Assembly: GCA_023387935.1 (NCBI GenBank)
Contig: JAEWHG010000039.1
Coordinates: 1 to 12,258 of the forward strand
DNA length: 12,258 nt
From: Bacillota bacterium
Lineage (GTDB): Bacteria > Bacillota > Clostridia > Peptostreptococcales > Natronincolaceae
Direction of reading: 5' to 3'
Positions 5,578-12,258 of this stretch are shown piece after piece (position 1 is the first letter of the stretch; every line of letters starts with the position of its first letter). The notes beneath the pieces are model-generated. The model saw only the letters and a list, made by a program, of their open reading frames with translations. It was not told where the DNA came from and ran no database searches. A program made the position numbers and the translations under genes.

Positions 5578-7167
5578 TTACTTTTTATTAGCTGGCTCCA
5601 TATTGATTTTTCTACCTTTAATCCTGTTTCTATTCATAGATTCTAATACTGTATCTGCAATTTGTTCAGGAACTTCAACAAATGTAAATTTATCGTACAT
5701 ATCTATTACACCAACAAGATCTCCGCTTATTCCACTTTCTCCGCTGATCGCCCCTAATATATCTCCAGGCTTTGCTCCATGTTTTTTACCAATGTTAACA
5801 AACATACGAACCATATTATTACCTTCAACTTTAGTTTTTCTTTCAGTAATATTCTTAGCAGTTTCAAAAGCATCTGTTTCATTTTGGCTCATAACCATCT
5901 TTAATAAAGCAGCAGCTACATCAATAGAGTTATATTGTTCTGATAAGCTTTCTACAATGTTAGCATATTCAGAAAGACCGCCTTTTTCGATATTTGTTAT
6001 GATTTCTTTGCCAATTAACTCTTTTTTCTTCTCTACAATATCATTAATAGTTGGAATAGGTTTTCTCTTTATTTTTCCCTTAGTATAAGCTTCTAAAGCT
6101 TTTAATGTTCTTATTTGTTTTCCAGTAACCAGTGTATATGCAAGCCCTTGTCTTCCAGCTCTACCAGTACGTCCAATACGATGTACATAGTATTCAAAGT
6201 CTTCAGGAATATCGTAGTTAATAACTAAATCAACGTCATCAACATCGATACCTCTTGCAGCAACGTCTGTTGCAATTAAAAGATCAAGAGTGCCGTCCCT
6301 GAATTTCTTCATAACTCTATCTCTTTGACTTTGCTTTAAGTCTCCATGGATACCTTCTACTGAATATCCTCTACTCTGAAGATTCTCTACTAGCTCGTCT
6401 ACGCCTTTTTTAGTTCTACAGAATATGATTCCAAGTTCAGAGCTTTCCATATCTAGTATTCTACATAAAGCATCTAGCTTTTCATGAGGTCTAACTTCAA
6501 AGTAATATTGAGAAATTTTAGGAACTGTTAACTCTTTATGAACAACCATTACCTTTTTAGGATTTTTCATATATTTTTTTGCAATAGCTTCTATTTCCCT
6601 AGACATTGTAGCAGAAAACATTACTGTTTGTCTTGTTTCAGGAGTTTCTTGAAGTATTGCCTCAATATCATCTAAAAATCCCATGTCTAGCATTTGATCC
6701 GCTTCATCTAATACTACACCAACAACCTGATCCAATCTTAAAGTTTTTCTTCTAATATGATCTAGTAATCTTCCTGGAGTTCCAACTACAATATTAACCC
6801 CTTGCTTTAAAGCCTTAATCTGTCTATCAATAGGTTGTCCTCCATAAATAGCAATGGATTTTGCCCCAGTTAAGTACTTAGAAAACTTTCTTATTTCATC
6901 TGCAACCTGCATTGAAAGTTCTCTTGTTGGTGTTAAAATTAATATTTGAGGTGTTTTTTGTTGTGTATTAATTTTATCCAGCATCGGAATACCAAAGGCA
7001 GCTGTTTTTCCCGTACCTGTTTGTGCTTGCCCAATAATATCCTCACCAGCGTAAAGTCTTGGAATCGCTTGTGCTTGTATAGGTGTAGGTACTTCATAAC
7101 CTAATTCTAATATCCCTTTTAAAAGGTCTTTCTTAATGTTTAAATCTTGAAATTGTATTTCTTTCAT
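5578..7167 (-). CDS. deaD: DEAD-box ATP-dependent RNA helicase with DbpA-type RNA-binding tail
   Basis: Unwinds RNA duplexes, probably in ribosome assembly, RNA turnover or cold adaptation. Positions are counted from the first ATG (7170, 530 aa). Seen in order: Q motif GYEVPTPIQ (24-32), Walker A AQTGTGKT (49-56), PTRELSMQ (81-88), TPGRL (131-135), DEAD (155-158), SAT (186-188), ATDVAARGID (300-309) and HRIGRTGR (330-337). A charged linker with AALLKM (420-425), typical of DeaD/CshA proteins, leads to a DbpA-type RNA-binding domain at about 453-525 (VRMFVNIGKKHGAKPGDILGAI). All catalytic motifs are intact. Two ATGs are adjacent: AAGGAG at 7175-7180 is 4 bp from the first and 7 bp from the second, so I place the start at 7167. 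It has its own promoter. The exact subfamily name (DeaD, CshA) is less certain than the activity. Confidence 0.93.
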   Translation of the reverse strand: MKEIQFQDLNIKKDLLKGILELGYEVPTPIQAQAIPRLYAGEDIIGQAQTGTGKTAAFGIPMLDKINTQQKTPQILILTPTRELSMQVADEIRKFSKYLTGAKSIAIYGGQPIDRQIKALKQGVNIVVGTPGRLLDHIRRKTLRLDQVVGVVLDEADQMLDMGFLDDIEAILQETPETRQTVMFSATMSREIEAIAKKYMKNPKKVMVVHKELTVPKISQYYFEVRPHEKLDALCRILDMESSELGIIFCRTKKGVDELVENLQSRGYSVEGIHGDLKQSQRDRVMKKFRDGTLDLLIATDVAARGIDVDDVDLVINYDIPEDFEYYVHRIGRTGRAGRQGLAYTLVTGKQIRTLKALEAYTKGKIKRKPIPTINDIVEKKKELIGKEIITNIEKGGLSEYANIVESLSEQYNSIDVAAALLKMVMSQNETDAFETAKNITERKTKVEGNNMVRMFVNIGKKHGAKPGDILGAISGESGISGDLVGVIDMYDKFTFVEVPEQIADTVLESMNRNRIKGRKINMEPANKK

Positions 7168-7200
7168 CATATCTCTCCTTGTTAATTATCATACTTATCT

Positions 7201-7229
7201 ATTATATATGTTTTACACAGTAATGTAAA
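7201..7229 (-). promoter_or_regulatory. Strong sigma-A-type promoter of the RNA helicase gene
   Basis: Minus strand: TTTACA (7229-7224), exactly 17 bp, TATAAT (7206-7201). An inverted repeat TTTTACA...TGTAAAA (7211-7230) covers the -35 and much of the spacer, which would let a bound protein block RNA polymerase. Confidence 0.75.
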
Positions 7230-7230
7230 A
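7211..7230. repeat. Inverted repeat over the helicase promoter, candidate operator
   Basis: TTTTACA and TGTAAAA are perfect 7-bp arms separated by 6 bp. No run of T follows in either direction, so a protein site is more likely than a terminator. I cannot assign a regulator. Confidence 0.35.
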
Positions 7231-7271
7231 TTATATTTTCGTTATTATTTTTTCCCCATAAACACAAAGTT

Positions 7272-7300
7272 AAACAAGAAAGGGAAATCCTCTCTTGTTT
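7272..7300 (-). terminator. Hairpin terminator after the twin P-loop gene
   Basis: On the minus strand AAACAAGAGAGG pairs with CCCTTTCTTGTTT-side bases to give a 12-bp stem (one G-T pair) with a 5-nt loop, starting at the last base of the stop codon. The T-run afterwards is imperfect (AACTTTGTGTTT). It separates this gene from the helicase promoter. Confidence 0.65.
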
Positions 7301-8394
7301 TAAATGTTTATTTCTTCAATTATACCCAATATTTCTCCTAATATTCTATCTCCAACTTGATCTGTGCCTGCATGAGATACATTCGGTACATAATATTTTT
7401 CTATTTCATCATGAACTGCATTCGTTTTAGATAAATTAGCAAAAACATCATTTAATAATTGCTTAAATAACTTCTCACTATATTCTAATTCCTCTTTGTA
7501 TTTACTAATTTTTTCTCTATCAATATACATGTCTAAGTCCACTGTTTGTTTTTCAGCAAATTTAATATTTGTGGTAAAGGCTAAGCCTAGTTCCGGAATA
7601 ATAATTGACTCTATTTTCTCTGGGACCAATGGTTCATGGTAAATTTCTACATCATAGCCTTTCATTAAAGCAATATCTGCTAATTTTTTCAATAATGTGG
7701 ATTTACCTGTGCCATCGGCTCCTTTTATATAGATAATATCATCAATTATTCCAATAAAAGTTTCTGCAAAATCTAATTTGCCATTTAATGTATAAGCACT
7801 TCCGAAAAGGTGTCTTTCACTACCTAACCTATCTTTATTTTCAATGTCTTTTAAATATCTCTCTATTAATATATTTGTATCTTTATTTACCTTGCTAAAA
7901 TCCATAGCATATCCATTGATCCACTCAATGTCGTCGTGTATTAATTTTGCTGCACTTAAATACTTATATACTCTTATATAAATATTTTTATTTTCATCCG
8001 TGGCCCGTATAACACTTTCTCTGTGCTTTCTTATGGCTTCTTCATTTATAAATTCACCTAGGTTAACTGTTGATCCAACAACACCAGGATATGTTGGGTC
8101 ATCTGCATGAGGCGACGTACCGTCTAATAAAACCACTTTTAATTTTGGTATAACAACAACATCAACAGAACTAGGTTCAGCAGAACAATGATGAAACTCT
8201 ACATCAAACCCTCTATCTACCATTTCATATCCGATTTTTTTCATCATATGAGATTTCCCTACACCAGGACCACCTTTAAAATAATAAATTTTTCTTGCTT
8301 CCTTTGGATTTATAACATATTTAAAATATGAATAAAATCCAACAGAAGTATTCCCACCCGGTAAAAGTTTCTTAATATGTCCTTTTTTCTCCAT
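7300..8394 (-). CDS. Twin P-loop ATPase-like protein of unknown function (PRK06851-type)
   Basis: Probable nucleotide-binding protein made of two related halves. Seen: Walker A GGPGVGKS at residues 41-48 and a second GADGTGKS at 225-232. Each follows a hydrophobic strand (IYYFK, IIYIK) and is followed by a similar pattern: a helix, then RGFDVEFHHC (61-70) or KGYDVEIYHE (246-255), then VVVIPKLKVVLLDG (79-92) or SIIIPELGLAFTTN (263-276). This is an internal duplication. The first copy has HHCSAEPSS and LLDGTSPHADDPTYPG, which the second lacks, so the halves have diverged, perhaps one catalytic and one regulatory. I recall the arrangement from uncharacterised Firmicute proteins of about 365 residues. 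ATG at 8394 follows AGGAGG (8402-8407) at 7 bp. A terminator follows. No neighbour clarifies the role. Confidence 0.8.
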   Translation of the reverse strand: MEKKGHIKKLLPGGNTSVGFYSYFKYVINPKEARKIYYFKGGPGVGKSHMMKKIGYEMVDRGFDVEFHHCSAEPSSVDVVVIPKLKVVLLDGTSPHADDPTYPGVVGSTVNLGEFINEEAIRKHRESVIRATDENKNIYIRVYKYLSAAKLIHDDIEWINGYAMDFSKVNKDTNILIERYLKDIENKDRLGSERHLFGSAYTLNGKLDFAETFIGIIDDIIYIKGADGTGKSTLLKKLADIALMKGYDVEIYHEPLVPEKIESIIIPELGLAFTTNIKFAEKQTVDLDMYIDREKISKYKEELEYSEKLFKQLLNDVFANLSKTNAVHDEIEKYYVPNVSHAGTDQVGDRILGEILGIIEEINI

Positions 8395-8510
8395 AAAACT
8401 ACCTCCTAATTAAATATACTGTTATTTTATGCAGTTATATTTAATTAAGCCCATAAAAATTAGCAATTGATTCTAAAATTTTATTTGCAGTTATTATAGA
8501 TAATTAAATC

Positions 8511-9347
8511 TTACTTCAATTCATCCTTAACAACGATATTATCATCATAGCTAACCCAATCACTATAGCTACCAATATATAATTTAGGATTTAGACCTAT
8601 TTCCTCCATGAATAAAACATTAACTGTTCCTGTAATACCTGAACCACAATGCACAATGATCTCATCAAATTCTTTTAGTGGTTTGAAATATTCTTCTAGA
8701 TCATCTTCTAATATTATTTCTCCGTTTTTTACCAAATTAGTCCAAGGATAATTTAATGCACTAGGAATATGCCCTGGTATTTTATCTAAAGGTTCGACTT
8801 TGCCAGCATATCTTTCATAAGCTCTAGCGTCTACTATTGCAATGTTGTCGGAATTGATAGCTTCTTTTACATCAAGCATTTCAACCTTCATAGATGAATC
8901 GATATCCATTGTTAAAGTACCAAAAATATTAGGTGTAACTATTTCTGTAGTTAATTCAAAACCATTATCCTTCCATTGATTTAGTCCACCTTTTAAAATA
9001 TAAACCTCTTTTTTTCCTATGTATTTTAACATCCACCAAAGCCTTCCTGCTATTGCTAAGTTTCCGTCATCGTAAATAACTATTATAGAATCATCATTAA
9101 TACCTAAGGCTTTCATATTTTCTACAAACTTATTCATGTCGGGAAGAGGATGTCTACCGCCATGAGCTTTGGGTTTATCCGCTAAAACATCTTCAAAAGA
9201 AACGTATCTAGCTCCTTTAATATGACCTTTCTTATATTCCTCAAATCCAGAGTTTACTCCATCTGTATTTTCTCTAACATCTAGTATAATTAAATTTTCT
9301 TTTTCTATATGATCAAGTAACCATTTTGAAGATATAATATTTTTCAT
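8511..9347 (-). CDS. Two-domain sulfurtransferase, 3-mercaptopyruvate-type rhodanese
   Basis: Transfers sulfane sulfur from a donor such as 3-mercaptopyruvate or thiosulfate to a thiophilic acceptor, in the cytoplasm. Seen: two rhodanese domains at about 5-130 and 155-272. The first has LDVRE (22-26), GHIKGARYV (41-49), GRHPLPD (64-70) and YDDG in place of a catalytic cysteine loop, so it is the inactive structural half. The second has VDARAYERY (172-180), GHIPSALNYPW (192-202) and the active loop HCGSGITG with Cys234. CGSG[VI]T is typical of mercaptopyruvate sulfurtransferases, whereas thiosulfate enzymes usually have CRKGVT, so the former is favoured. Length of 278 fits the family and no signal peptide is seen. 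ATG at 9347 is preceded by GGAGG (9357-9361) at 9 bp. It starts 77 bp downstream of the GGDEF gene with no clear terminator, so cotranscription is possible. Confidence 0.9.
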   Translation of the reverse strand: MKNIISSKWLLDHIEKENLIILDVRENTDGVNSGFEEYKKGHIKGARYVSFEDVLADKPKAHGGRHPLPDMNKFVENMKALGINDDSIIVIYDDGNLAIAGRLWWMLKYIGKKEVYILKGGLNQWKDNGFELTTEIVTPNIFGTLTMDIDSSMKVEMLDVKEAINSDNIAIVDARAYERYAGKVEPLDKIPGHIPSALNYPWTNLVKNGEIILEDDLEEYFKPLKEFDEIIVHCGSGITGTVNVLFMEEIGLNPKLYIGSYSDWVSYDDNIVVKDELK

Positions 9348-9423
9348 GTCTGCCTACCTCCATGTATTATTATTTTAAGAAATTCCATTTTAAATTATTG
9401 GAAATCTGAAAAAAGAGCAAGGA

Positions 9424-10308
9424 TCATATCACCATATTTCTTCCGCCTTCTTTAGCTCTATATAAATTTTTATCAACAATTTCTATTATAGCATCAACAG
9501 TTAGGCATTTTTCTCCATCACAAACAGTGTAAACTCCAAAACTAGCTGTTAAGTGTATTTTTTTATTATTTGCAATAAATTCCTTTTCCATAACATTTTT
9601 TCTAATTCTTTCTGCAATAGCTCGTGCAGTAGCAATATCAGTATTAGAAAGACATATTACAAATTCTTCACCACCATATCTGGCCGCCCAATCTAGTCCC
9701 TTACGAATATGCTTCTTTAACTCCTCTGCAAATTCTTTTATTACTTGGTCCCCTACAATATGCCCATATGTATCATTAATCGATTTAAAAAAATCTAAAT
9801 CTGTAAAAATAATTGACAACGGCTCATTTTTCAAAGAAGAATTAGATAAATCAGCAGGAAGCCTTTCAAAAATATATCTCCTATTATATAAGTCTGTTAA
9901 TTCATCTTTTATGGTTGCTTCTTTCATCTGCTCAATTGCAAAAGACACATTCATTTCAAATCCCTGTTCTTTGTTTTTAATATATAAACCATTCGTAGTA
10001 TCTTTAGCTAATTCTACTACAAATCTTTTATCTTTAATTAATATAGGAACTGCAGTTATCATGTAAATCCTATCTTCCTTACATTCCATCTTTACAACAA
10101 CTTCATTTGTATTGTAGGCTCTAATAGAAATACAATTTTCACAAAAGGTTTCATTTTCCAAAGAATCATAACATTTATATTCTTTTTTGAACATTTTTCC
10201 ATCTGCAATTTCGAAAACTTCTTTATTTACCGGATCAACTATTCTCATAGAATCATGTATTTTTTCAAACAACTCAACTTTATCTATGGTAATATCAATT
10301 TCATTCAT
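9424..10308 (-). CDS. Diguanylate cyclase (GGDEF) with N-terminal cysteine-cluster sensor domain
   Basis: Makes the second messenger cyclic di-GMP from two GTP. Residues are counted from GTG at 10323. Seen: an N-terminal PAS-like region at about 10-115 holding C51-x9-C61-x2-C64 plus C81, which suggests a metal or redox site. A helical linker leads to the GGDEF domain from about 138: DELTDLYNRR (140-149), DLDFFKSINDTYGHIVGD (175-192) and the active loop RYGGEEF (215-221). Catalytic residues look intact. The inhibitory RxxD site is degenerate: KGLD occupies 208-211, so product inhibition may be weak. No membrane segment is seen. The frame opens at GTG 10323, but GAGGG at 10317-10321 overlaps that codon and stands 8 bp before ATG at 10308, which I take as the start (294 aa). 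The signal sensed is unknown. Confidence 0.88.
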   Translation of the reverse strand: MNEIDITIDKVELFEKIHDSMRIVDPVNKEVFEIADGKMFKKEYKCYDSLENETFCENCISIRAYNTNEVVVKMECKEDRIYMITAVPILIKDKRFVVELAKDTTNGLYIKNKEQGFEMNVSFAIEQMKEATIKDELTDLYNRRYIFERLPADLSNSSLKNEPLSIIFTDLDFFKSINDTYGHIVGDQVIKEFAEELKKHIRKGLDWAARYGGEEFVICLSNTDIATARAIAERIRKNVMEKEFIANNKKIHLTASFGVYTVCDGEKCLTVDAIIEIVDKNLYRAKEGGRNMVI

Positions 10309-10316
10309 AAGTTCAT

Positions 10317-10321
10317 CCCTC
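10317..10321 (-). promoter_or_regulatory. Ribosome binding site favouring ATG 10308 for the GGDEF gene
   Basis: GAGGG on the minus strand is 8 bp before ATG at 10308. The GTG at 10323 would overlap it and has no upstream site. Confidence 0.6.
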
Positions 10322-10496
10322 ACAAGCTATTAAGCGAATATTCATTTTGCTTTTTTAATTATACCCCTTCTACAACATTCTAAAATACTTTAATCAATAA
10401 TACCACTGTTAAATTTTATTTATTGGAGAATATGAAATTTGACCTAAGTTTATTACATTATCTTTAATTCATACAATTTATCAAATATGAAGAACA

Positions 10497-10826
10497 TTAT
10501 AATACTTGTAATGCAGATACAGCACCAAATACAACACTAACAATTCCAAATATTAAATATAAACAATTAGCACACTTATGCCCTAATTTTTCGTAAAAAT
10601 AACTAACTCTTTTATCCTCCATAAAAAATTTAGGCTTTTTTATAACTACATAGATAGAAAATAGTCCTATTAATGTAAACAGTAAATAAAAAATGGGATG
10701 CGCCTGTAAAAACTCAAACGTCTCCTTATTTCTTTTTGCTCTATAACTCCTATGGTTTTTAATCTCGTATATTTCAATAGAAGCCACAATTAATATTACA
10801 ACTAAAGTCAACATCTTTTTCCTCAT
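10497..10826 (-). CDS. Small membrane protein with three predicted transmembrane segments
   Basis: Not recognised. Hydrophobic segments lie at about residues 5-20, 45-63 and 88-107, so it is an integral membrane protein of 109 residues. The loop between the first two is basic (KNHRSYRAKRNK), which by the positive-inside rule puts it in the cytoplasm. A CANC pair (Cys85, Cys88) precedes the last segment and could form a disulfide or bind metal. ATG at 10826 follows AAGGAG (10836-10841) at 9 bp. It stands 70 bp after the hydrolase gene and 173 bp before the GGDEF gene. No function can be assigned. Confidence 0.7.
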   Translation of the reverse strand: MRKKMLTLVVILIVASIEIYEIKNHRSYRAKRNKETFEFLQAHPIFYLLFTLIGLFSIYVVIKKPKFFMEDKRVSYFYEKLGHKCANCLYLIFGIVSVVFGAVSALQVL

Positions 10827-10847
10827 AATCTTCTTCTCCTTATTTAA

Positions 10848-10873
10848 AAATTAATGTATATTAACATTAATTT
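10848..10873. terminator. A+T-rich inverted repeat, possible terminator after the hydrolase gene
   Basis: AAATTAATGT and ACATTAATTT are perfect 10-bp arms with a 6-nt loop. On the minus strand a short T-run follows (ATTTTTAAAT). Only one G-C pair, so the hairpin is weak; an operator for the small membrane protein gene is the alternative. Confidence 0.35.
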
Positions 10874-10896
10874 AATTTCTTAGCAGTTTTTATATA

Positions 10897-11466
10897 TTAA
10901 TTCTCTATATTATTTATAAGTAACTTCTTTATTTCTTCATTTGTTAAAATTAGTTGTTCTTGCTCCTTTTCAATAACTTCAAACATTGCTTCTTCTTGAT
11001 TTTTTACGTGACTAAAAGATGCGCTCTTAGCAACAATAACATTAAAATCTCTTTCATATGCATCAACCGCAGTTCTACCTACACAGCCATGTGTAAAAAC
11101 ACCACATAAAATTAATGTATCAATATTCTTTTTTCTTAATTTCTCTTCAAAATTTGTTCTTATAAAAGCACTTTGTCTAGTCTTTATAAGAATTTCTTGC
11201 GATTCATCAAATTTTATTTCTGGTAATAACTCAGCTTCATGGCTACCTTCAAGTAATGCACCAAAATTATATTTTCTCATAACTATATTCCAAGTAGATT
11301 TGTCACTTTTATGCATAGTTAAAATCTGATAGATTGGAATGTTTTTTTCATATGCTATATCTATAAGTTCATTTATTGATGTAATAAGTTCAGGTAATTT
11401 AACTCTTCTTTCTTCACTTCTAAAAAAATAATGTTGCATATCAATTACTACTAATGCGGATTTCAA
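10897..11466 (-). CDS. Isochorismatase-family cysteine hydrolase
   Basis: Member of the isochorismatase/nicotinamidase-like family, which hydrolyses amides or vinyl ethers with a Cys-Asp-Lys triad. Seen: ALVVIDMQHYFF at 4-15 with the catalytic Asp9, ILIKTRQSAF at 92-101 with Lys95, and LCGVFTHGCVGRTAVDAYERDF at 120-141 with the nucleophile Cys128. All three are present. Length of 189 is usual. The metal-binding DxxxxxH cluster of nicotinamidases is not evident, so nicotinamidase activity is unlikely; the substrate cannot be told. The start is TTG at 11466, supported by GGAGG (11475-11479) at 8 bp. It follows the coiled-coil protein gene by 54 bp and may share its transcript. Confidence 0.88.
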   Translation of the reverse strand: MKSALVVIDMQHYFFRSEERRVKLPELITSINELIDIAYEKNIPIYQILTMHKSDKSTWNIVMRKYNFGALLEGSHEAELLPEIKFDESQEILIKTRQSAFIRTNFEEKLRKKNIDTLILCGVFTHGCVGRTAVDAYERDFNVIVAKSASFSHVKNQEEAMFEVIEKEQEQLILTNEEIKKLLINNIEN

Positions 11467-11474
11467 TTTAAATT

Positions 11475-11479
11475 CCTCC
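11475..11479 (-). promoter_or_regulatory. Ribosome binding site deciding the TTG start of the hydrolase gene
   Basis: GGAGG on the minus strand, 8 bp before TTG at 11466; starting there keeps the family's opening beta strand, while the next ATG (codon 10) would remove catalytic Asp9. Confidence 0.75.
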
Positions 11480-11520
11480 CCCAGGTTTATTTATGATATA
11501 GAGACATTTTTATTTCTACG

Positions 11521-12078
11521 TTACTTTAAATCTCCCCAACCCTGATATATTTGCACAGCTTTCCCATTCACTATTTTAAATGTAAACCCCTGTTGAAAAT
11601 CATTCTTTAAATCTTGTTCTACCATTTTTATGAACTCCTCAGTATCTATAGGTACCCTGGCAATTTCAGTTATCATATACTGAGTACAATCCTCAGCTAA
11701 TTTTATTTGGACATTTTCTTGAGTATCTGCTAACTCTACATTCAAAATTACTTCTCTTGATTTATCTATCCCAGTTATAATTCCATATACTGTTTCAAGC
11801 CTATCAACTTTGTTTAACAGATCTTCTATTCTATTTAACTCTAGAGTGATTGACCTTATAAATTGATCTAGATTTTGATGAGGCATCTCAATCTCCAAGT
11901 CATTAATTCTATTTTCAATACTAGTAATTTTTTCTTCTATATGATTTTGTATAACTTTATCACTTTTCATTGCTTCAACAGCTGTATTTAAGTTATGCAA
12001 ATTATTGCTTAAAATTAATATTATAATAATCAATATTGATACTATAATTGGTGTAATCAAGGTTGATTTTTCCTTCAT
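11521..12078 (-). CDS. Membrane-anchored coiled-coil protein of unknown function
   Basis: Not recognised. Residues 7-24 form one strong hydrophobic segment after a short basic start (MKEK), so the protein is probably an N-in, single-span membrane protein with the rest outside. There is no lipobox. Residues about 40-95 show heptad-like spacing (ITSIENRINDLEIEM, LELNRIEDLLNKVDRLETV), suggesting a coiled coil. A C-terminal domain at 96-185 is strand-rich (VYGIITGIDKSREVILNVEL) and ends NGKAVQIYQGWGDLK. ATG at 12078 follows GAGGGG (12087-12092) at 8 bp. The ATG overlaps the TGA of an upstream reading frame (ATGA), suggesting translational coupling if that frame is real. Possible roles in envelope or spore assembly are guesses only. 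Confidence 0.75.
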   Translation of the reverse strand: MKEKSTLITPIIVSILIIIILILSNNLHNLNTAVEAMKSDKVIQNHIEEKITSIENRINDLEIEMPHQNLDQFIRSITLELNRIEDLLNKVDRLETVYGIITGIDKSREVILNVELADTQENVQIKLAEDCTQYMITEIARVPIDTEEFIKMVEQDLKNDFQQGFTFKIVNGKAVQIYQGWGDLK

Positions 12079-12258
12079 ATCTTTATCCCCTCTTTATATA
12101 GAATTGCTCCTTTGTTTAATTTTTTTACTGAATCATTCCTGGCACTCACCATATCCCAAAGGCGATCCTTAAAGTTAGTGTAGTCCACCTTGCTTCTTGA
12201 CAACTTTCTACAAATCCGTAGCAGGAATGGCATTTAGCTGATGCCATAACTCCTCTTG
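12075..12258 (-). pseudogene. 3' end of an unrecognised gene, apparently frameshifted
   Basis: From 12233 to 12075 an ATG frame encodes 52 residues (KVDYTNFKDRLWDMVSARND is its central part), ending in a TGA that overlaps the next gene's ATG. In another frame, 12258-12208 reads QEELWHQLNAIPATDL then a stop. Both halves look like protein in composition and join if one base is skipped in the region 12208-12236, which suggests a disrupted gene or a sequence error. The base composition is noticeably richer in G+C than the neighbours. I do not recognise the protein. A genuine 52-aa ORF is the alternative, but its only AGGAG is 17 bp from the ATG. Evidence is limited because the window ends here. 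Confidence 0.35.

Noticed and set aside
5603..6088. Plus-strand open frame of 161 codons opposite the helicase C-terminus
   Set aside because: Antisense to the conserved RNA-binding tail of the helicase; product is a Ser/Ile-rich mirror with no recognisable domain.
9385..9412. Inverted repeat TTCCA...TGGAA after the GGDEF gene as terminator
   Set aside because: Only 5 bp of stem, an 11-nt loop and no T-run.
10370..10380. TATAAT-like -10 with GGGGTAT context upstream of the GGDEF gene (minus strand), suggestive of a sigma-B promoter
   Set aside because: No fitting -35 element for sigma-A or sigma-B at the proper distance.
10432..10467. Eleven-residue plus-strand frame with GGAG in front (MKFDLSLLHYL)
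   Set aside because: Too short to distinguish from chance in this 173-bp gap; no promoter or terminator matches it.

Overview
The window is AT-rich (roughly 30% G+C by eye). It has strong AGGAGG-type ribosome binding sites, frequent TTG start codons and compact one-strand gene blocks. With a holA-comEC cluster, a DEAD-box helicase with a DbpA-type tail and a twin P-loop protein of a type I associate with Firmicutes, this points to a low-GC Firmicute, most likely a member of the Clostridia. No 16S, ribosomal protein or other species-level marker is present, so I do not go lower.

Layout. (1) Positions 1-3014, minus strand, read as one operon: an unknown 213-aa protein, then a ComEC-type DNA channel that ends before the usual metallo-beta-lactamase domain, then holA (DNA polymerase III delta, running off the left edge). 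(2) Divergent from it, 3189-4055 (+) encodes a lipoprotein that is essentially the missing ComEC metallo-beta-lactamase domain on its own. (3) 4096-5445 holds a divergent pair: a protein resembling ferredoxin-dependent bilin reductases (minus) and an unrecognised 155-aa acidic protein (plus). Their promoters appear to share one -35 box. (4) A 20-bp perfect bidirectional terminator at 5482-5530 separates this pair from a DEAD-box RNA helicase (minus). (5) 7300-12078, all minus strand: twin P-loop ATPase-like protein, two-domain sulfurtransferase, GGDEF protein with an N-terminal cysteine cluster, small membrane protein, isochorismatase-family hydrolase, and a membrane-anchored coiled-coil protein. 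Gaps of 54-173 bp suggest several transcription units. (6) 12075-12258 holds the end of a further minus-strand reading frame that seems split by a frameshift.

How the genes fit together. The clearest functional pairing is the truncated ComEC channel with the separate surface-anchored nuclease-like lipoprotein. Together they would rebuild a complete ComEC for DNA uptake, next to the replication gene holA as in Bacillus. The most unusual gene is the bilin-reductase-like protein, because that family is best known from phototrophs and a cyclic-tetrapyrrole role in this host is unexplained. The remaining genes (helicase, sulfurtransferase, diguanylate cyclase, hydrolase) look like independent housekeeping or signalling functions.

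No tRNA, rRNA, CRISPR array, insertion sequence or recognisable riboswitch was seen. No gene-free stretch exceeds 300 bp; the longest, 4777-4977, carries the divergent promoters, and the next ones (3015-3188 and about 10309-10496) hold palindromes or nothing clear.
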